From the NCBI RefSeq assembly GCF_014860165.1, contig NZ_JACZKG010000012.1:62001-126000 (forward strand): a DNA stretch of 64,000 nucleotides. Reading direction: 5' to 3'. The notes beneath the pieces are model-generated. The model saw only the letters and a program-made list of their open reading frames with translations, was not told where the DNA came from and made no database searches. Of the stretch, positions 25,857 to 35,760 are shown piece after piece. This DNA is from Devosia sp. (GTDB lineage Bacteria > Pseudomonadota > Alphaproteobacteria > Rhizobiales > Devosiaceae). Numbering within the stretch: position 1 is the stretch's first letter; each line of letters opens with the position of its first letter. Position numbers and translations under genes: made by a program.

Positions 25857-25941
25857 GCCCAGATGGCGGAATTGGTAGACGCGCACGGTTCAGGTCCGTG
25901 TACCGCAAGGTGTGGAGGTTCGAGTCCTCTTCTGGGCACCA
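25857..25941 (+). tRNA. tRNA-Leu, anticodon CAG
   Basis: An 85-nt class II tRNA including an encoded CCA. The acceptor arms GCCCAGA/TCTGGGC pair perfectly, the anticodon stem CACGG/CCGTG encloses TTCAGGT giving anticodon CAG for the CUG codon, a long variable arm TACCGCAAGGTGT marks leucine, and the T-loop is TTCGAGT. It is followed by a strong terminator. Confidence 0.97.
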
Positions 25942-25949
25942 AGTTTTGG

Positions 25950-25992
25950 ACCCCGGTCACGACAGATGTCGTGGCCGGGGTTTTTCTTTTTT
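25950..25992 (+). terminator. tRNA-Leu terminator
   Basis: ACCCCGGTCACGAC-AGAT-GTCGTGGCCGGGGT is followed by TTTTCTTTTTT. Confidence 0.93.
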
Positions 25993-26161
25993 CCCTCCCC
26001 CTCGAGGAAGGGCTTCGGTCCTGTGTTCGCTGCTCGATGCTGCCCACGAGTGTCGCGACACCTCCCCGCCAAGCCATGCTCCAAAAACGCGCTGCGGGCA
26101 TAAAGCTTTCTTTATATCCCGCTTGACCGGCGGGCCTGCCAATGTCACAAACCTCCCCATA

Positions 26162-26183
26162 ATTGCTCGTTTTGAGCGATTTT
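26162..26183 (+). promoter_or_regulatory. Hairpin in the metK leader
   Basis: ATTGCTC-GTTTT-GAGCGAT followed by TTT forms a 7-bp stem (one G-U) just upstream of metK. It might be a weak attenuator. No known SAM riboswitch consensus could be matched in the 264-bp gap, which otherwise holds nothing recognisable. Confidence 0.3.
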
Positions 26184-26205
26184 CGGCATGTTAAGGGGAT
26201 TTTGG

Positions 26206-27462
26206 TTGGCACGGTCTTCCTATCTTTTCACCTCCGAATCGGTCTCGGAGGGTCATCCGGACAAGGTTTGTGACCGGATTTCCGACGAAATCGTCGACCT
26301 GGTTTTCCGTGAAGCCAAGAAGACCGGCATGGATCCCGCCCAGGTCCGCATTGCCTGCGAAACGCTCGCCACCACCAACCGGGTGGTGATCGCCGGTGAG
26401 GTCCGCGTGCCCGAAACCCTGCTCAAGAAGGGCAAGGACGGCAAGGTGCTGCTCGATGCCGCCGGCCATCCGGTGGTCAATCCATCCAAGTTCAAGTCGG
26501 CGGCCCGCAAGGCCATCAAGGCCATCGGCTATGCGCAGCCAGGCTTCAACTGGAAGACCGTCAAGATCGACGTGCTGCTGCATGGCCAGTCGGCCGACAT
26601 CGCGCAGGGCGTCGACGAAACCGGCAACAAGGATGTGGGCGCGGGCGACCAGGGCATCATGTTCGGCTATGCCAGCCGCGAGACGCCCGAACTGCTGCCG
26701 GCGCCGATCTATTATGCGCACAAGATCCTCGAGACGCTGACCACCGCCCGCAAGGCCAATAATGGCCCGGCCGGCAAACTGGGGCCCGATGCCAAGAGCC
26801 AGGTCACCGTGCGCTACGAGGATGGCAAGCCGGTCGGCGTCACCCAGATCGTGCTGTCGACCCAGCATCTGGATGAGAACCTGACCTCGGCCGACGTCCG
26901 CAAGATTGTCGAGCCCTATATCCGCGAAGCCCTGCCCGAGGGCTGGATCACCAAGGACACGGTCTGGCACGTCAACCCGACCGGCAAGTTCGTGGTGGGT
27001 GGTCCCGATGGCGATGCGGGCCTTACCGGCCGCAAGATCATCGTGGATACCTATGGCGGCGCGGCCCCGCATGGCGGCGGCGCCTTTTCGGGCAAGGACC
27101 CGACCAAGGTCGACCGCTCGGCCGCCTATGCGGCGCGCTATCTCGCCAAGAACGTGGTTGCGGCCGGTCTCGCCGATCGGGCCACGATCCAGCTCAGCTA
27201 TGCCATCGGCGTGGCACAGCCGCTGTCGATCTATGTGGACCTGCACGGCACGGGCAAGGTCGAGGAATCGGTGGTGGAAGCCGCGCTGGCCAAGGTGATG
27301 GACCTGACCCCGCGCGGCATCCGCACCCATCTCGATCTCAACAAGCCCATCTATGCCCGGACCTCGGCCTATGGCCATTTCGGCCGCAAGCCGGGTCGTG
27401 ACGGCAGCTTCTCCTGGGAAAAGACCGATCTCGTCGGCGCGCTCAAGGCCGCGGTCAAGTAA
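26206..27462 (+). CDS. metK: S-adenosylmethionine synthase
   Basis: A 418-residue enzyme making S-adenosylmethionine from methionine and ATP. N-terminal [24 protein letters not shown] carries the ATP/methionine site, [12 protein letters not shown] is signature 1, and [19 protein letters not shown] is signature 2. The TTG at 26206 gives the family-typical start (M)ARSSYLF with AAGGGG upstream; an ATG at 26188 is possible but adds six residues containing the binding site itself. Length is slightly above the 380-400 of E. coli-type MetK, as usual in this order. It is followed by a terminator-like hairpin and trmB, the conserved Hyphomicrobiales order. Confidence 0.95.
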   Translation: MARSSYLFTSESVSEGHPDKVCDRISDEIVDLVFREAKKTGMDPAQVRIACETLATTNRVVIAGEVRVPETLLKKGKDGKVLLDAAGHPVVNPSKFKSAARKAIKAIGYAQPGFNWKTVKIDVLLHGQSADIAQGVDETGNKDVGAGDQGIMFGYASRETPELLPAPIYYAHKILETLTTARKANNGPAGKLGPDAKSQVTVRYEDGKPVGVTQIVLSTQHLDENLTSADVRKIVEPYIREALPEGWITKDTVWHVNPTGKFVVGGPDGDAGLTGRKIIVDTYGGAAPHGGGAFSGKDPTKVDRSAAYAARYLAKNVVAAGLADRATIQLSYAIGVAQPLSIYVDLHGTGKVEESVVEAALAKVMDLTPRGIRTHLDLNKPIYARTSAYGHFGRKPGRDGSFSWEKTDLVGALKAAVK

Positions 27463-27482
27463 TTCCCGTTCATCAATCATCG

Positions 27483-27516
27483 ATGCCCGGCCCCTGTTCA
27501 AGGGTCCGGGCATTTT
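27483..27516 (+). terminator. Terminator-like hairpin after metK
   Basis: ATGCCCGGCCC...GGGTCCGGGCAT followed by TTTTGTT lies 20 bp after metK and ends 15 bp before trmB. It may attenuate trmB transcription rather than stop it completely. Confidence 0.65.
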
Positions 27517-27530
27517 GTTATGCAGGCCCC

Positions 27531-28241
27531 ATGACCAAGCCCGATCACCAGCTACCCAAGACCCTGACGGGCGAGCCACGCGCCTTTTTCGGGCGGCGGT
27601 CCGGCAAGAAACTGCATGACGGCCAGCAGGCGGTGTTCGATGCCACCCTGCCGGCGCTGGAGATCAAGCTGACGGGTGCTCTCGATCCGCGGACGCTCTT
27701 CCCCGAGGCGCAGAAGATCATCATCGAGATCGGCTATGGTGGCGGCGAGCACCTGGCGCTCGAGGCCGGCAGGCATCCTGATACCGGCTATATCGGCTGC
27801 GAAGTGTTTACCGGCGGCATCGGCAAGATGGTGCAGACCATTGCCGCGCAGAAGCTGGCCAATATCCGCCTTTATACCGACGACGCGCTCAAGCTGCTGA
27901 TGCAGCTGCCGGAGGCGTCGATCGACGAGATCTACCTGCTCTATCCCGATCCGTGGCCGAAGACGCGCCATCACAAGCGCCGTTTCGTGTCGCCCACGAC
28001 GCTGGCGGAACTGGCGCGTGTCATCCGTCCGGGTGGCCAGTTTCATTTCGCCACCGATATCGAGGATTATGCCAACTGGACGCTGGCGCATATCGTGCGC
28101 GCGCCGCAGTTTAGCTTCGCGCCCGAAAATCCAGGCGGGTGGCACGAGCCCTATCCCGGCTGGGAGGCTACCCGTTACGAACAGAAAGCGCGCCGCGAAG
28201 GGCGCCTGGTCAGCTTTTATTTCAGCTTCATGCGGGTTTAA
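27531..28241 (+). CDS. trmB: tRNA (guanine-N7-)-methyltransferase
   Basis: A 236-residue Rossmann-fold methyltransferase that forms m7G46 in tRNA. The SAM motif IIIEIGYGGGEHLALEA begins near residue 64. The family-defining IYLLYPDPWPKTRHHKRRF near residue 138 contains catalytic Asp, and the C-terminal TRYEQKARREGR motif contacts tRNA. The ATG at 27531 was chosen because earlier in-frame codons lie within the upstream hairpin. The gene follows metK in the same direction, an arrangement conserved in related genomes. It stands before a 130-bp gap with no terminator. Confidence 0.95.
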   Translation: MTKPDHQLPKTLTGEPRAFFGRRSGKKLHDGQQAVFDATLPALEIKLTGALDPRTLFPEAQKIIIEIGYGGGEHLALEAGRHPDTGYIGCEVFTGGIGKMVQTIAAQKLANIRLYTDDALKLLMQLPEASIDEIYLLYPDPWPKTRHHKRRFVSPTTLAELARVIRPGGQFHFATDIEDYANWTLAHIVRAPQFSFAPENPGGWHEPYPGWEATRYEQKARREGRLVSFYFSFMRV

Positions 28242-28342
28242 CTGCCCTGGGCAGGAGCGGCTTCGCCGCCCTTGAGAATAGCAGCCATGTCAAAGTTTAA
28301 TGCCTGGCGGCTCTGGTAGTCGCGCAATCGCGACCCATATCC

Positions 28343-28368
28343 GAGCCTCGACCAGTATATCGAGGTTC
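28343..28368. promoter_or_regulatory. HxlR-type operator dyad
   Basis: GAGCCTCGA-CCAGTATA-TCGAGGTTC is a 9+8+9 inverted repeat with one mismatch, ending three bases before the HxlR-type gene start. It probably serves autoregulation. Confidence 0.55.
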
Positions 28369-28371
28369 GCC

Positions 28372-28758
28372 ATGGCCAGTCAGTCCGCACCCAATCGTCA
28401 CGACGTCACCGACGCGTTGCTGGCAAGACCGGGCAAATGGACGCTGACCGTCATCACCATGCTGCGGGTCGAGGCCCGCCGGTTCAACGACCTCAAGCGC
28501 GCGGGCGGCATCTCGCAGAAGACACTGACACTGACCCTGCGCGACCTGGAGCGGGACGGATTTGTAACGCGCACCATGTTCGCGACCATTCCGCCGCGGG
28601 TGGACTACGAATTGACCGAACTCGGTCGCGAATTGCTGGAGCTGGCCGACAGTGTGCGCGACTTCGCCGAACGCAATGGCGCGCTGGTGCAAGCGGCCCG
28701 CGCGCGGTTCGATGCCAGCGGCGGCGAGCCGGCCATCAAGCTGGTGCATTCCAGCTAG
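28372..28758 (+). CDS. HxlR-family transcriptional regulator
   Basis: A 128-residue MarR-like winged-helix protein of the HxlR type. The domain covers most of the chain: KWTLTVITMLRVEARRFNDLKRAGGISQKTLTLTLRDLERDGFVTR, then wing residues IPPRVDYELTELGREL. The cysteine near the N-terminus used by redox-sensing HxlR members such as HypR is absent; there is no Cys in the sequence. The ATG at 28372 is chosen since the domain begins about 12 residues later and the upstream in-frame ORF would translate through the operator. No divergent target gene lies next to it. Confidence 0.87.
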   Translation: MASQSAPNRHDVTDALLARPGKWTLTVITMLRVEARRFNDLKRAGGISQKTLTLTLRDLERDGFVTRTMFATIPPRVDYELTELGRELLELADSVRDFAERNGALVQAARARFDASGGEPAIKLVHSS

Positions 28759-28802
28759 GGCACGGGCGCCGCCGGCATACCGGCGGCGCCGTGGGCAGGC
28801 GA

Positions 28803-29075
28803 CTAGAGCGTGACCTGCTCAAGCGAACCAGGCGTGAAGAACTGCATGGTCTGGGTACCGTCCTCGAGGGTGACATAGGCGCGGATCAGGCCGCTCCAGT
28901 CTTCAACGGAGGTGGCATTGATGCCCTTCTGCTGCAGCTCGGCCAGGATCGAGTTGGCGGTGAATTCGCGCATCTCGGTCGAGGCATTGTCACCGAATAC
29001 GTCGGCGAAGGCGGGAGCGGCGGCGCCGGCAAAGGCGGCAGTGGCAACCAGGGCGATAATGGTGTTCTTGATCAT
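28803..29075 (-). CDS. Small exported protein of unknown function
   Basis: A 90-residue protein with a clear Sec signal peptide (MIKNTIIALVATAAFAGAA, cleavage after AFA near residue 24). The mature part of about 66 residues is soluble, acidic and without cysteines, with a possible small alpha/beta domain (REFTANSILAELQQKGINATSVEDWSGLIRAYVTLEDG). This resembles PepSY-like or related periplasmic folds only loosely, so no family is assigned. AAAGGAAC precedes the ATG. It converges with the HxlR-type gene. The 29076-29523 gap upstream should contain its promoter. Confidence 0.7.
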   Translation of the reverse strand: MIKNTIIALVATAAFAGAAAPAFADVFGDNASTEMREFTANSILAELQQKGINATSVEDWSGLIRAYVTLEDGTQTMQFFTPGSLEQVTL

Positions 29076-29205
29076 TTCAGGTGTTCCTTTCGTTTTGAAC
29101 ACCCTGCAGATGATCCTGCCCCAGCCGACCCTCAAGACACGATTTTGCAGAATCTTGCCCTTGAACTCTCCACTTTCGTAGCGACAGTTTTATCAAGGAT
29201 ATCAG

Positions 29206-29223
29206 GGGGTTCCGGGGAACCCC
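29206..29223. repeat. Short perfect inverted repeat in a gene-poor gap
   Basis: GGGGTTCC-GG-GGAACCCC lies in the 29076-29523 gap. Nothing else convincing was found there apart from a possible 23-codon ORF at 29452-29523. Confidence 0.4.
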
Positions 29224-29523
29224 AGTTTCCTCCAGGCAACTGTGTTCCCTTGCTGTGACGCTCAATATAGGCGGGGGTTTGCGGGTGCTGGGGACCGGTC
29301 CAGGCGGCGGCGCCAGCCCTTCAATGGGGGCCGCATTGGCCAAGCGCATCCCCAATCCAAGGGCCAAAGTGGTCCCTCACAATATTTGCCGTTTTCGCGT
29401 CGGAAGCCGAAGAATTTTCACTTCTGCCTTTGTCCGCACGGTGCTGATGCTATGGTGGCTGACCTGCGCGCCGCTCTCGAAGGGTTGGTCGCCGATGTGT
29501 CGAGCGTCACTTGGGAGACGTGA

Positions 29524-29769
29524 GTGTCGTATGACCATGCGGACGTCATCTGGACTGTCAGATTAGCCGATGGCGCAAAAGGGCTGGAACTCCTTGCCCG
29601 CCACGATGGATTGTTCGAGTTTCGCGAAAGCCTGCAGATTGACTACACTCATCCGATCGATGGCCCGCAGAAAATCTGGGGTCATGGCTATTCATCCGGT
29701 CTGTTCGGTACGAGAGAAGAAGCGGAGCGAGAGGCGCGTGCAGTCATCAACTGGCTCGGTGAGGCCTGA
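29524..29769 (+). CDS. Hypothetical 81-residue protein
   Basis: A small acidic soluble protein with no recognised domain. It reads as alternating strands (VIWTVRLADGAKGLELLARHDGLFEFRESL) followed by an amphipathic C-terminal helix (TREEAEREARAVINWLGEA), a pattern common in short immunity- or stress-type hypothetical proteins. The GTG start at 29524 follows GGGAGACGTGA. A 23-codon ORF (29452-29523, MVADLRAALEG...) ends exactly at its start, so translational coupling or an alternative frame-shifted start is possible. It lies just upstream of the rimP promoter. Codon use resembles neighbouring genes, which supports a real gene. Confidence 0.55.
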   Translation: MSYDHADVIWTVRLADGAKGLELLARHDGLFEFRESLQIDYTHPIDGPQKIWGHGYSSGLFGTREEAEREARAVINWLGEA

Positions 29770-29773
29770 CACC

Positions 29774-29802
29774 TTGCGCCGTCAGGCCTTCGGCGCTATA
29801 TA
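29774..29802 (+). promoter_or_regulatory. Promoter of the rimP-nusA-infB operon
   Basis: TTGCGC (29774-29779), a 17-bp spacer and TATATA (29797-29802) form a strong promoter about 75 bp before rimP. Confidence 0.75.
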
Positions 29803-29827
29803 GGCGCCAACATCTCAGCAAGTTTGC

Positions 29828-29859
29828 AGAGTGGGAGCCGCCCGGCCCCGCTCTTTTTT
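29828..29859 (+). terminator. Attenuator-like hairpin in the rimP leader
   Basis: AGAGTGGG pairs with CCCGCTCT (one G-U), with an inner GCC/GGC extension, followed immediately by six T residues and then rimP 18 bases later. It looks like an intrinsic terminator inside the operon leader. Confidence 0.65.
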
Positions 29860-29876
29860 ATTAGCCGAAGGGACCG

Positions 29877-30509
29877 ATGAGCTTCGATCTCACCGAAAAG
29901 CGCTACATCAAGGAAACAGGCCTCGAAGCCCGGGTTTCCCGTATCGTCGAGCCGGTGGCCAATGGCCTGGGGTTTTCGCTGGTGCGTGTCAAAATCACCC
30001 AGGAAAACGGCATGACGCTCCAGATCATGGCCGAAGACGAGAATGGCCGGTTCACCATCGTCAACTGCGAGACGCTGAGCAAGGACCTTTCGCCCGTGCT
30101 CGACGTGGAAGACCCGATCGATCGTGAATATCACCTCGAGGTCTCCTCGCCCGGCATCGACCGGCCGCTGGTGCGCCAGCGCGACTTCGCCGCCTATGTC
30201 GGTCACGAGGTCAAGATCGAGCTCAATGACATGATCAATGGCCGCAAGCGCTTCCGCGGCTTCATCAAGGCGGTCGACGACGAGGCGGTGACCATCACCC
30301 TGCCCGACGCGCCCGCCGGCACCGATCCGGACCATCGCCTGCTGTTCACCACCCTGGCCGAGGCCAAGCTGGTGATGACCGACGCGCTGATGGAAAAGGC
30401 GCGGCTCGACCAGGAAGCCCACCCGATCGACGATGACGAGACCGAGACGGTCGAGATCGCCGACAACGATAATGACGACGAAGACGATACTTCCAAGGAG
30501 TCCAACTAA
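29877..30509 (+). CDS. rimP: Ribosome maturation factor RimP
   Basis: A 210-residue cytoplasmic factor for 30S subunit assembly. The N-terminal domain carries DPIDREYHLEVSSPGIDRPLVRQRDF near residue 80, the family signature, and the C-terminal SH3-like domain follows. An acidic tail (about 30 residues rich in Asp/Glu) extends beyond the E. coli length and is usual in Hyphomicrobiales. The stop codon is directly followed by nusA (TAAATG), so the two are co-translated. It is the first gene of the rimP-nusA-ylxR-infB operon behind a promoter and attenuator. Confidence 0.95.
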   Translation: MSFDLTEKRYIKETGLEARVSRIVEPVANGLGFSLVRVKITQENGMTLQIMAEDENGRFTIVNCETLSKDLSPVLDVEDPIDREYHLEVSSPGIDRPLVRQRDFAAYVGHEVKIELNDMINGRKRFRGFIKAVDDEAVTITLPDAPAGTDPDHRLLFTTLAEAKLVMTDALMEKARLDQEAHPIDDDETETVEIADNDNDDEDDTSKESN

Positions 30510-32108
30510 ATGGCCGTTAGTGCGAACCGCCTCGAGCTGTTGCAGATCGCAGATGCCGTTGCCCGCGAAAAGTCGATCGACCGCATGGTCGTGATCGAAG
30601 CGATGCAGGACGCCATGGAAAAGGCCGCCAAGGGCCGCTACGGCGCCGAGACGGAGATCAAGGTCGAGATCAATCCGCGCTCGGGCGAAACCCGCATGTG
30701 GCGCCTGCTGGAAATCGTCGAGACGGTCGAAGAGACCAGCCGCCAGATCGACCTCAAGCATGCCCAGCTCAAGTCGCCGGAAGCCAAGGTCGGCGATTTC
30801 CTGACCGAGCCGCTGCCGCCGATGGAATTCGGCCGCATTGCCGCCCAGTCGGCCAAGCAGGTGATCGTGCAGAAGGTGCGCGATGCCGAGCGCGAGCGCA
30901 TGTATGACGAGTATTTCAACCGCATCGGCGAGATCGTCAACGGCTCGGTCAAGCGTGTCGAATATGGCAATGTCATTGTCGACCTGGGTCGCGGCGAAGC
31001 CATTATCCGCCGCGACGAGCTGATCCCGCGCGAAATGTTCCGCTATGGCGACCGCGTCCGCGCCTATGTCTATGACGTGCGCCGCGAACAGCGCGGCCCG
31101 CAGATTTTCCTCAGCCGCACCCATCCGCAGTTCATGGCCAAGCTGTTCATGCAGGAAGTGCCCGAGATCTATGATGGCGTGATCACCATCCGCTCGATCG
31201 CCCGCGATCCGGGCTCGCGCGCCAAGATTGCGGTGACCTCGTCGGATTCTTCGATCGATCCGGTCGGCGCCTGCGTCGGTATGCGCGGTTCGCGCGTCCA
31301 GGCTGTTGTCGGCGAGCTGCAGGGCGAGAAGATCGACATCATTCCGTGGACCGACAACATTGCCGACCTCGTGGTTTCGGCGCTGCAGCCGGCCGATGTG
31401 GCCAAGGTGGTGCTGGACGAGCAGGCCGAGCGCATCGAAGTGGTGGTTCCCGATGAGCAGCTGTCGCTGGCCATCGGCCGCCGCGGCCAGAATGTGCGCC
31501 TTGCCAGCCAGCTGATCGGCTGGGATATCGACATTCTCACCGAGCAGGAAGAAAGCGAGCGCCGGCAGAAGGAATTCACCGAGCGGTCGAGCCTGTTCAT
31601 GGCTGCCCTTGACGTGGACGAGATGGTTGCCCAGCTATTGGCTTCGGAAGGCTTCTCCTCGGTCGAGGAACTGGCCTATATCGACGCCAATGAAATCGCC
31701 TCGATCGACGGCTTCGACGAGGAAACTGCCGGCGAAATCCAGAACCGCGCCACCGAATACCTGGCGGCCATCGACCGAGCCCATGACGAGGAGCGCAAGA
31801 AGCTCGGCGTCGAGGACGAACTCTACGAGATTGCCGGCCTCACCGCGGCCATGCTGGTCGCGCTAGGCAAGGACGGCGTCAAGACCGTGGAAGACTTTGC
31901 CGGCTGCGCCGCCGACGACCTGATCGGCTGGAGCGAACGCAAGGATGGCGAGACCAAGCGCTTCGAAGGGACATTCAAGGACTTCCCGGTCAGCCGCGAA
32001 GAGGCCGAAGACATGATCATGCAGGCCCGCGTCAAGGCCGGCTGGATCAACGAGGAAGACCTGGCGCCGGCCGAAGGCGATGCGCTCACCCAAGAGGCTT
32101 CGGCCTAA
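30510..32108 (+). CDS. nusA: Transcription termination/antitermination protein NusA
   Basis: A 532-residue RNA polymerase-binding factor. The N-terminal domain (residues 1-130) is followed by an S1 domain ([19 protein letters not shown]), two KH domains ([29 protein letters not shown] and [19 protein letters not shown]) and two C-terminal acidic helix-hairpin-helix repeats (residues 370-525), the longer alphaproteobacterial architecture. It modulates pausing and intrinsic termination and, in other bacteria, can act on its own operon's leader. This fits the hairpin upstream of rimP. Confidence 0.96.
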   Translation: MAVSANRLELLQIADAVAREKSIDRMVVIEAMQDAMEKAAKGRYGAETEIKVEINPRSGETRMWRLLEIVETVEETSRQIDLKHAQLKSPEAKVGDFLTEPLPPMEFGRIAAQSAKQVIVQKVRDAERERMYDEYFNRIGEIVNGSVKRVEYGNVIVDLGRGEAIIRRDELIPREMFRYGDRVRAYVYDVRREQRGPQIFLSRTHPQFMAKLFMQEVPEIYDGVITIRSIARDPGSRAKIAVTSSDSSIDPVGACVGMRGSRVQAVVGELQGEKIDIIPWTDNIADLVVSALQPADVAKVVLDEQAERIEVVVPDEQLSLAIGRRGQNVRLASQLIGWDIDILTEQEESERRQKEFTERSSLFMAALDVDEMVAQLLASEGFSSVEELAYIDANEIASIDGFDEETAGEIQNRATEYLAAIDRAHDEERKKLGVEDELYEIAGLTAAMLVALGKDGVKTVEDFAGCAADDLIGWSERKDGETKRFEGTFKDFPVSREEAEDMIMQARVKAGWINEEDLAPAEGDALTQEASA

Positions 32109-32136
32109 GGGCCGAACGCCAGCGAGGGCACCAGAG

Positions 32137-32838
32137 ATGGCCCGGCGCGAAGAAACGACGCGGTTATGCGCTCTGACACGGGTTGAGAAGCCCGTGGCGG
32201 AGCTGATCCGTTTCGTGCTCGGACCCGATGGCGTGCTGGTGCCCGATACCGAGGCCAAGGCCGAGGGCCGCGGCGTCTGGATCAGCCTCAGCCGCGACGC
32301 GGTGGCCGAGGCGGTCAAGAAGAAGGTGTTTGCGCGCAGCCTCAAGACCGAGGTGCACCTGCCCGACGACCTGCCCGGCCTGACCCAGCTCAGGCTCGAG
32401 CAGCGCTATCTCAATGCCCTGGGCATGGCGCGCAAGGCGGGTCAGCTGACCTTTGGCGCCACCAAGGTGCAGGGCCTGATCCGGACGGGCGACCTGATCG
32501 CCCTGATTACCGCCACCGACGCCGCCGAAGACGGGCGCAGCAAGATGGTCGGACCACTCAAGGCGCTGCATTATGCAGCCGCCGAGGAAGAAATCGAAGG
32601 CTTCGAAGTGCCCCATTTCGAATTGCTCTCCTCAGAGCAAATGGGTTTGTCACTCGGGATGGAAAATGTGATACATGCTGCCCTCACAAGAGGGGCAGCA
32701 GCCCAAGCGGCAGTGGAAAAGGCCCGTAGACTGGCCCTTTATACTGCCAAACCGACGGAAAAGGACACCGACCGCATTGCGGTTGACGGTGACCTTTTGC
32801 CCGAGGCCACCGACGAAAGACGCGAGATACATGGCTGA
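32137..32838 (+). CDS. YlxR/L7Ae-like RNA-binding protein
   Basis: A 233-residue protein joining an N-terminal YlxR (DUF448) domain to an L7Ae-like domain. The first 85 residues read [24 protein letters not shown] and [13 protein letters not shown], matching YlxR. Residues 90-185 include [24 protein letters not shown], the L7Ae/L30e-like fold. The fusion is normal in alphaproteobacteria and the position between nusA and infB is universal. Its stop overlaps infB by eight bases. The exact role is not established, although a link to RNase P or translation has been proposed for YlxR. Confidence 0.9.
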   Translation: MARREETTRLCALTRVEKPVAELIRFVLGPDGVLVPDTEAKAEGRGVWISLSRDAVAEAVKKKVFARSLKTEVHLPDDLPGLTQLRLEQRYLNALGMARKAGQLTFGATKVQGLIRTGDLIALITATDAAEDGRSKMVGPLKALHYAAAEEEIEGFEVPHFELLSSEQMGLSLGMENVIHAALTRGAAAQAAVEKARRLALYTAKPTEKDTDRIAVDGDLLPEATDERREIHG

Positions 32839-35704
32839 TAACGACGACAAGCGCACCGACGACACTGGCGCGAAGAAGACGCTGACATTGAAGGGCGGCC
32901 CAGGCCTGGGCAACCGTCCGGGGATGTCGCGCGGCCCTTCGCGCTCGACGGTTGTCGTCGAGAAGCGCACGCGCCTGGTTCCCAAGCCCAATGCACCGAG
33001 CGTTCCGCATCGGCCACAGCCGGCTGCGGGTGCACCATCGCAGGGCCAGCGCCCGGCAGCCGGTCGTCCGGCAGCGGCGCCACGCGCCCCGCTTGGGCTG
33101 AGTGCTGCCGAAGCGGAAGCCCGCCGCCAGGCGCTTGCGCTGGCCGGGGCCCGCCAGGCCGAGGACCAGCAGCGCTTTGCCGCCGAAGAGGCGCGCCGCG
33201 TCGAAGACGATGCGCGCCGCCGCCAGATTCGTGAGGAAGCCGAGCGCGCCGAGGCTGCCCGCCGCGAGACCGAGACAGGCACGCCAGAAGCCGAGGCGCC
33301 CGCCGCCGCTCCAGCCGAGAGTGCGGCTCCGACCGCGCCGGAAGCCGGGCCGGAAGCCGCCCCTGCTGGCCGTGAAGAAGACCAGCCAGGCTATACGCCC
33401 CCCTCGCAGCGCAATGCCGGTCCGTCCAGCGTGCGCGTGGTTGCCGGCCGTCCAGGCCAGCCACCCCGCCCGGTGCGTCCGGCAGGCGAGGCGCGCCCGA
33501 GCGGCAATACCCGCCCAGAAAGCGAACGCGGCGCCAATGCGCTGATCAAGCCGGGTGCCGCTGGCGCTCGTCCGGGTGCACCCGGTGCGCGCCCCTCCGG
33601 CACCGCCGGCCGTCCGGCCGGCGAGCGTCGTCCGCCCGGAACGGGCATGGCGCCGATCGGCAATGTGCCGCCGGCAGGCCCCAACGAAGCTGATGGCCGC
33701 AAGATCCGGACCGGCTCGCCGCAGGCCCGGCCGACGACCGAAGCCGAACTCGAAAACGCCCGCCGCGCCTCCCGGGCCACGCCGGAGCGGCCGACGCGCC
33801 GCGTCGGCGAGGACGCCAATGCCCGTGGCCGCCTGACGGTGACCAATGCCGGCGCCGAGAGCGACCGCGACAAGGGTCCGTCCCTGGCCGCCATGCGCCG
33901 CCGTCGCGACAAGAAGATGGGACGCAACCAGCAGGAAGCGCCCAAGCTCAGCCGCGAAGTCATCATTCCGGAGGCCATCACGGTCGCCGAACTGGCCAAC
34001 CGCATGGCCGAGCGCTCCGTTACCGTCATCAAGATGCTGATGGCGCAGGGCACCATGGCCACCATCAACGACGTGCTCGATGCCGATACGGCCGAGCTGA
34101 TTGCGAGCGAACTGGGCCACACGGTCAAGCGCGTGTCGGAAGCGGACGTCGAAGAGGGCCTGTTCGACATTGCATCGGACGACAAGGCCGAGGACCTGAC
34201 CGATCGTGCGCCCGTCGTGACCATCATGGGTCACGTCGACCACGGCAAGACCAGCCTGCTCGACGCCATTCGCGAAGCCAATGTGGTGTCGGGTGAAGCC
34301 GGTGGCATCACCCAGCATATCGGCGCCTACCAGGTCGAAAAGAACGGCAGCAAGATCACGTTCCTGGACACCCCGGGCCACGAGGCGTTCACCGCCATGC
34401 GTGCCCGCGGCGCCCAGGCGACCGACATCGCCGTGCTGGTGGTGGCGGCCGATGACGGCGTGATGCCGCAGACGATCGAATCGATCAAGCATGCCAAGGC
34501 GGCCGGTGTTCCGATCATCGTGGCCATCAACAAGATGGACAAGCCCGAAGCCAACCCGACCCGCGTCCGCACCGAGCTCCTGCAGCATGAAGTGTTCGTG
34601 GAATCGATGGGCGGCGACGTGCTTGACGTCGAGGTCTCGGCCAAGACGCGGGATGGCCTCGACAAGCTGCTTGAGACCATCCTGCTGCAGGCCGAAGTGC
34701 TCGAGCTCAAGGTGGCCCGCGATGGCCGCGCCGAGGGCCTGGTCATCGAGGCCAAGCTCGATCGCGGCCGCGGTGCCGTGGCGACGGTGCTCGTGCAGCG
34801 TGGAACGCTGGCGATCGGCGACATCCTGGTCGCCGGTACCGAGTTTGCCCGCGTGCGCGCCCTGATCAATGACCAGGGCGAGCAGGTCAAGGAAGCCGGC
34901 CCCTCCATTCCGGTGGAAGTGCTGGGCTTTACCGGCGTGCCATCAGCGGGCGACCGCTTCTCGGTGGTCGAGACCGAAGCACGAGCCCGCGAAGTCACCG
35001 AATATCGTCAGCGCGCCATCCGTGAGAAGACGGCTGGCGGCGGCGCCACCAGCCTCGAGCAGATGATGAATCAGCTCAAGGTGGCCGGCATCGCCAAGTT
35101 CCCGCTGATCATCAAGGGCGACGTGCAGGGTTCGGTCGAAGCCATCGTGGCTTCGCTCAACAAGCTCTCGACCGACGAAGTGTCGGCGCAGATCCTGATG
35201 AGCGCGGTGGGCGGCATCACCGAGAGCGACGTGACCCTGGCCTCGGCTTCGAACGCCATCGTCATCGGCTTCAACGTCCGCGCCAACAAGCAGGCATCGG
35301 ACCTCGCCACCCGCGACGGCATCGAAATCCGCTACTACAACATCATCTACGACCTGGTGGATGACGTGAAGAGCGCCATGAGCGGGCTGCTCAAGCCCGA
35401 GCGCCGCGAGACCTTCATCGGCAATGCGGAAATCCTCGAAGTCTTCACGATCACCAAGGTCGGCAAGGTTGCCGGCTGCCGGGTCACCGAGGGCATCGTG
35501 GAACGCGGCGCCGGCGTGCGCCTCATCCGCGACAACGTCGTCATCCACGAAGGCAAGCTCAAGACGCTCAAGCGCTTCAAGGACGAGGTCAAGGAAGTGC
35601 AGACCGGCCAGGAATGCGGCATGGCCTTCGAAAATTACGAAGACATGCGCCAGGGCGACGTCATCGAATGCTTCCGCGTCGAGACCGTGCAGCGCACGCT
35701 GTAG
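32831..35704 (+). CDS. infB: Translation initiation factor IF-2
   Basis: A 957-residue GTPase that brings initiator tRNA to the 30S subunit. The N-terminal 370 residues are low-complexity Ala/Pro/Arg/Glu-rich linker with an IF2-associated start ([18 protein letters not shown]). Then come the IF2_N domain ([19 protein letters not shown]), the G domain ([20 protein letters not shown]) and domains II-IV. The ATG at 32831 overlaps ylxR. Unusually for this operon, the gene is followed by a terminator rather than rbfA. Confidence 0.96.
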   Translation: MADNDDKRTDDTGAKKTLTLKGGPGLGNRPGMSRGPSRSTVVVEKRTRLVPKPNAPSVPHRPQPAAGAPSQGQRPAAGRPAAAPRAPLGLSAAEAEARRQALALAGARQAEDQQRFAAEEARRVEDDARRRQIREEAERAEAARRETETGTPEAEAPAAAPAESAAPTAPEAGPEAAPAGREEDQPGYTPPSQRNAGPSSVRVVAGRPGQPPRPVRPAGEARPSGNTRPESERGANALIKPGAAGARPGAPGARPSGTAGRPAGERRPPGTGMAPIGNVPPAGPNEADGRKIRTGSPQARPTTEAELENARRASRATPERPTRRVGEDANARGRLTVTNAGAESDRDKGPSLAAMRRRRDKKMGRNQQEAPKLSREVIIPEAITVAELANRMAERSVTVIKMLMAQGTMATINDVLDADTAELIASELGHTVKRVSEADVEEGLFDIASDDKAEDLTDRAPVVTIMGHVDHGKTSLLDAIREANVVSGEAGGITQHIGAYQVEKNGSKITFLDTPGHEAFTAMRARGAQATDIAVLVVAADDGVMPQTIESIKHAKAAGVPIIVAINKMDKPEANPTRVRTELLQHEVFVESMGGDVLDVEVSAKTRDGLDKLLETILLQAEVLELKVARDGRAEGLVIEAKLDRGRGAVATVLVQRGTLAIGDILVAGTEFARVRALINDQGEQVKEAGPSIPVEVLGFTGVPSAGDRFSVVETEARAREVTEYRQRAIREKTAGGGATSLEQMMNQLKVAGIAKFPLIIKGDVQGSVEAIVASLNKLSTDEVSAQILMSAVGGITESDVTLASASNAIVIGFNVRANKQASDLATRDGIEIRYYNIIYDLVDDVKSAMSGLLKPERRETFIGNAEILEVFTITKVGKVAGCRVTEGIVERGAGVRLIRDNVVIHEGKLKTLKRFKDEVKEVQTGQECGMAFENYEDMRQGDVIECFRVETVQRTL

Positions 35705-35727
35705 GCGGATCGACATATGGAAATGCC

Positions 35728-35760
35728 AAAGGGCGCGGTGCAGACCGCGCCCTTTTTCTT
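35728..35760. terminator. Terminator after infB
   Basis: AAAGGGCGCGGT-GCAG-ACCGCGCCCTTTTTCTT ends the rimP-infB operon; A-residues on the other side allow weaker use by the converging pseudogene. Confidence 0.92.

Noticed and set aside
25942..26205. SAM riboswitch before metK
   Set aside because: Neither SAM-II nor SAM/SAH core motifs could be matched; only a weak 7-bp hairpin is present.
32684..34588. 634-codon minus-strand open frame
   Set aside because: Antisense to the low-complexity half of infB and ylxR; composition is an Ala/Arg/Gly shadow.
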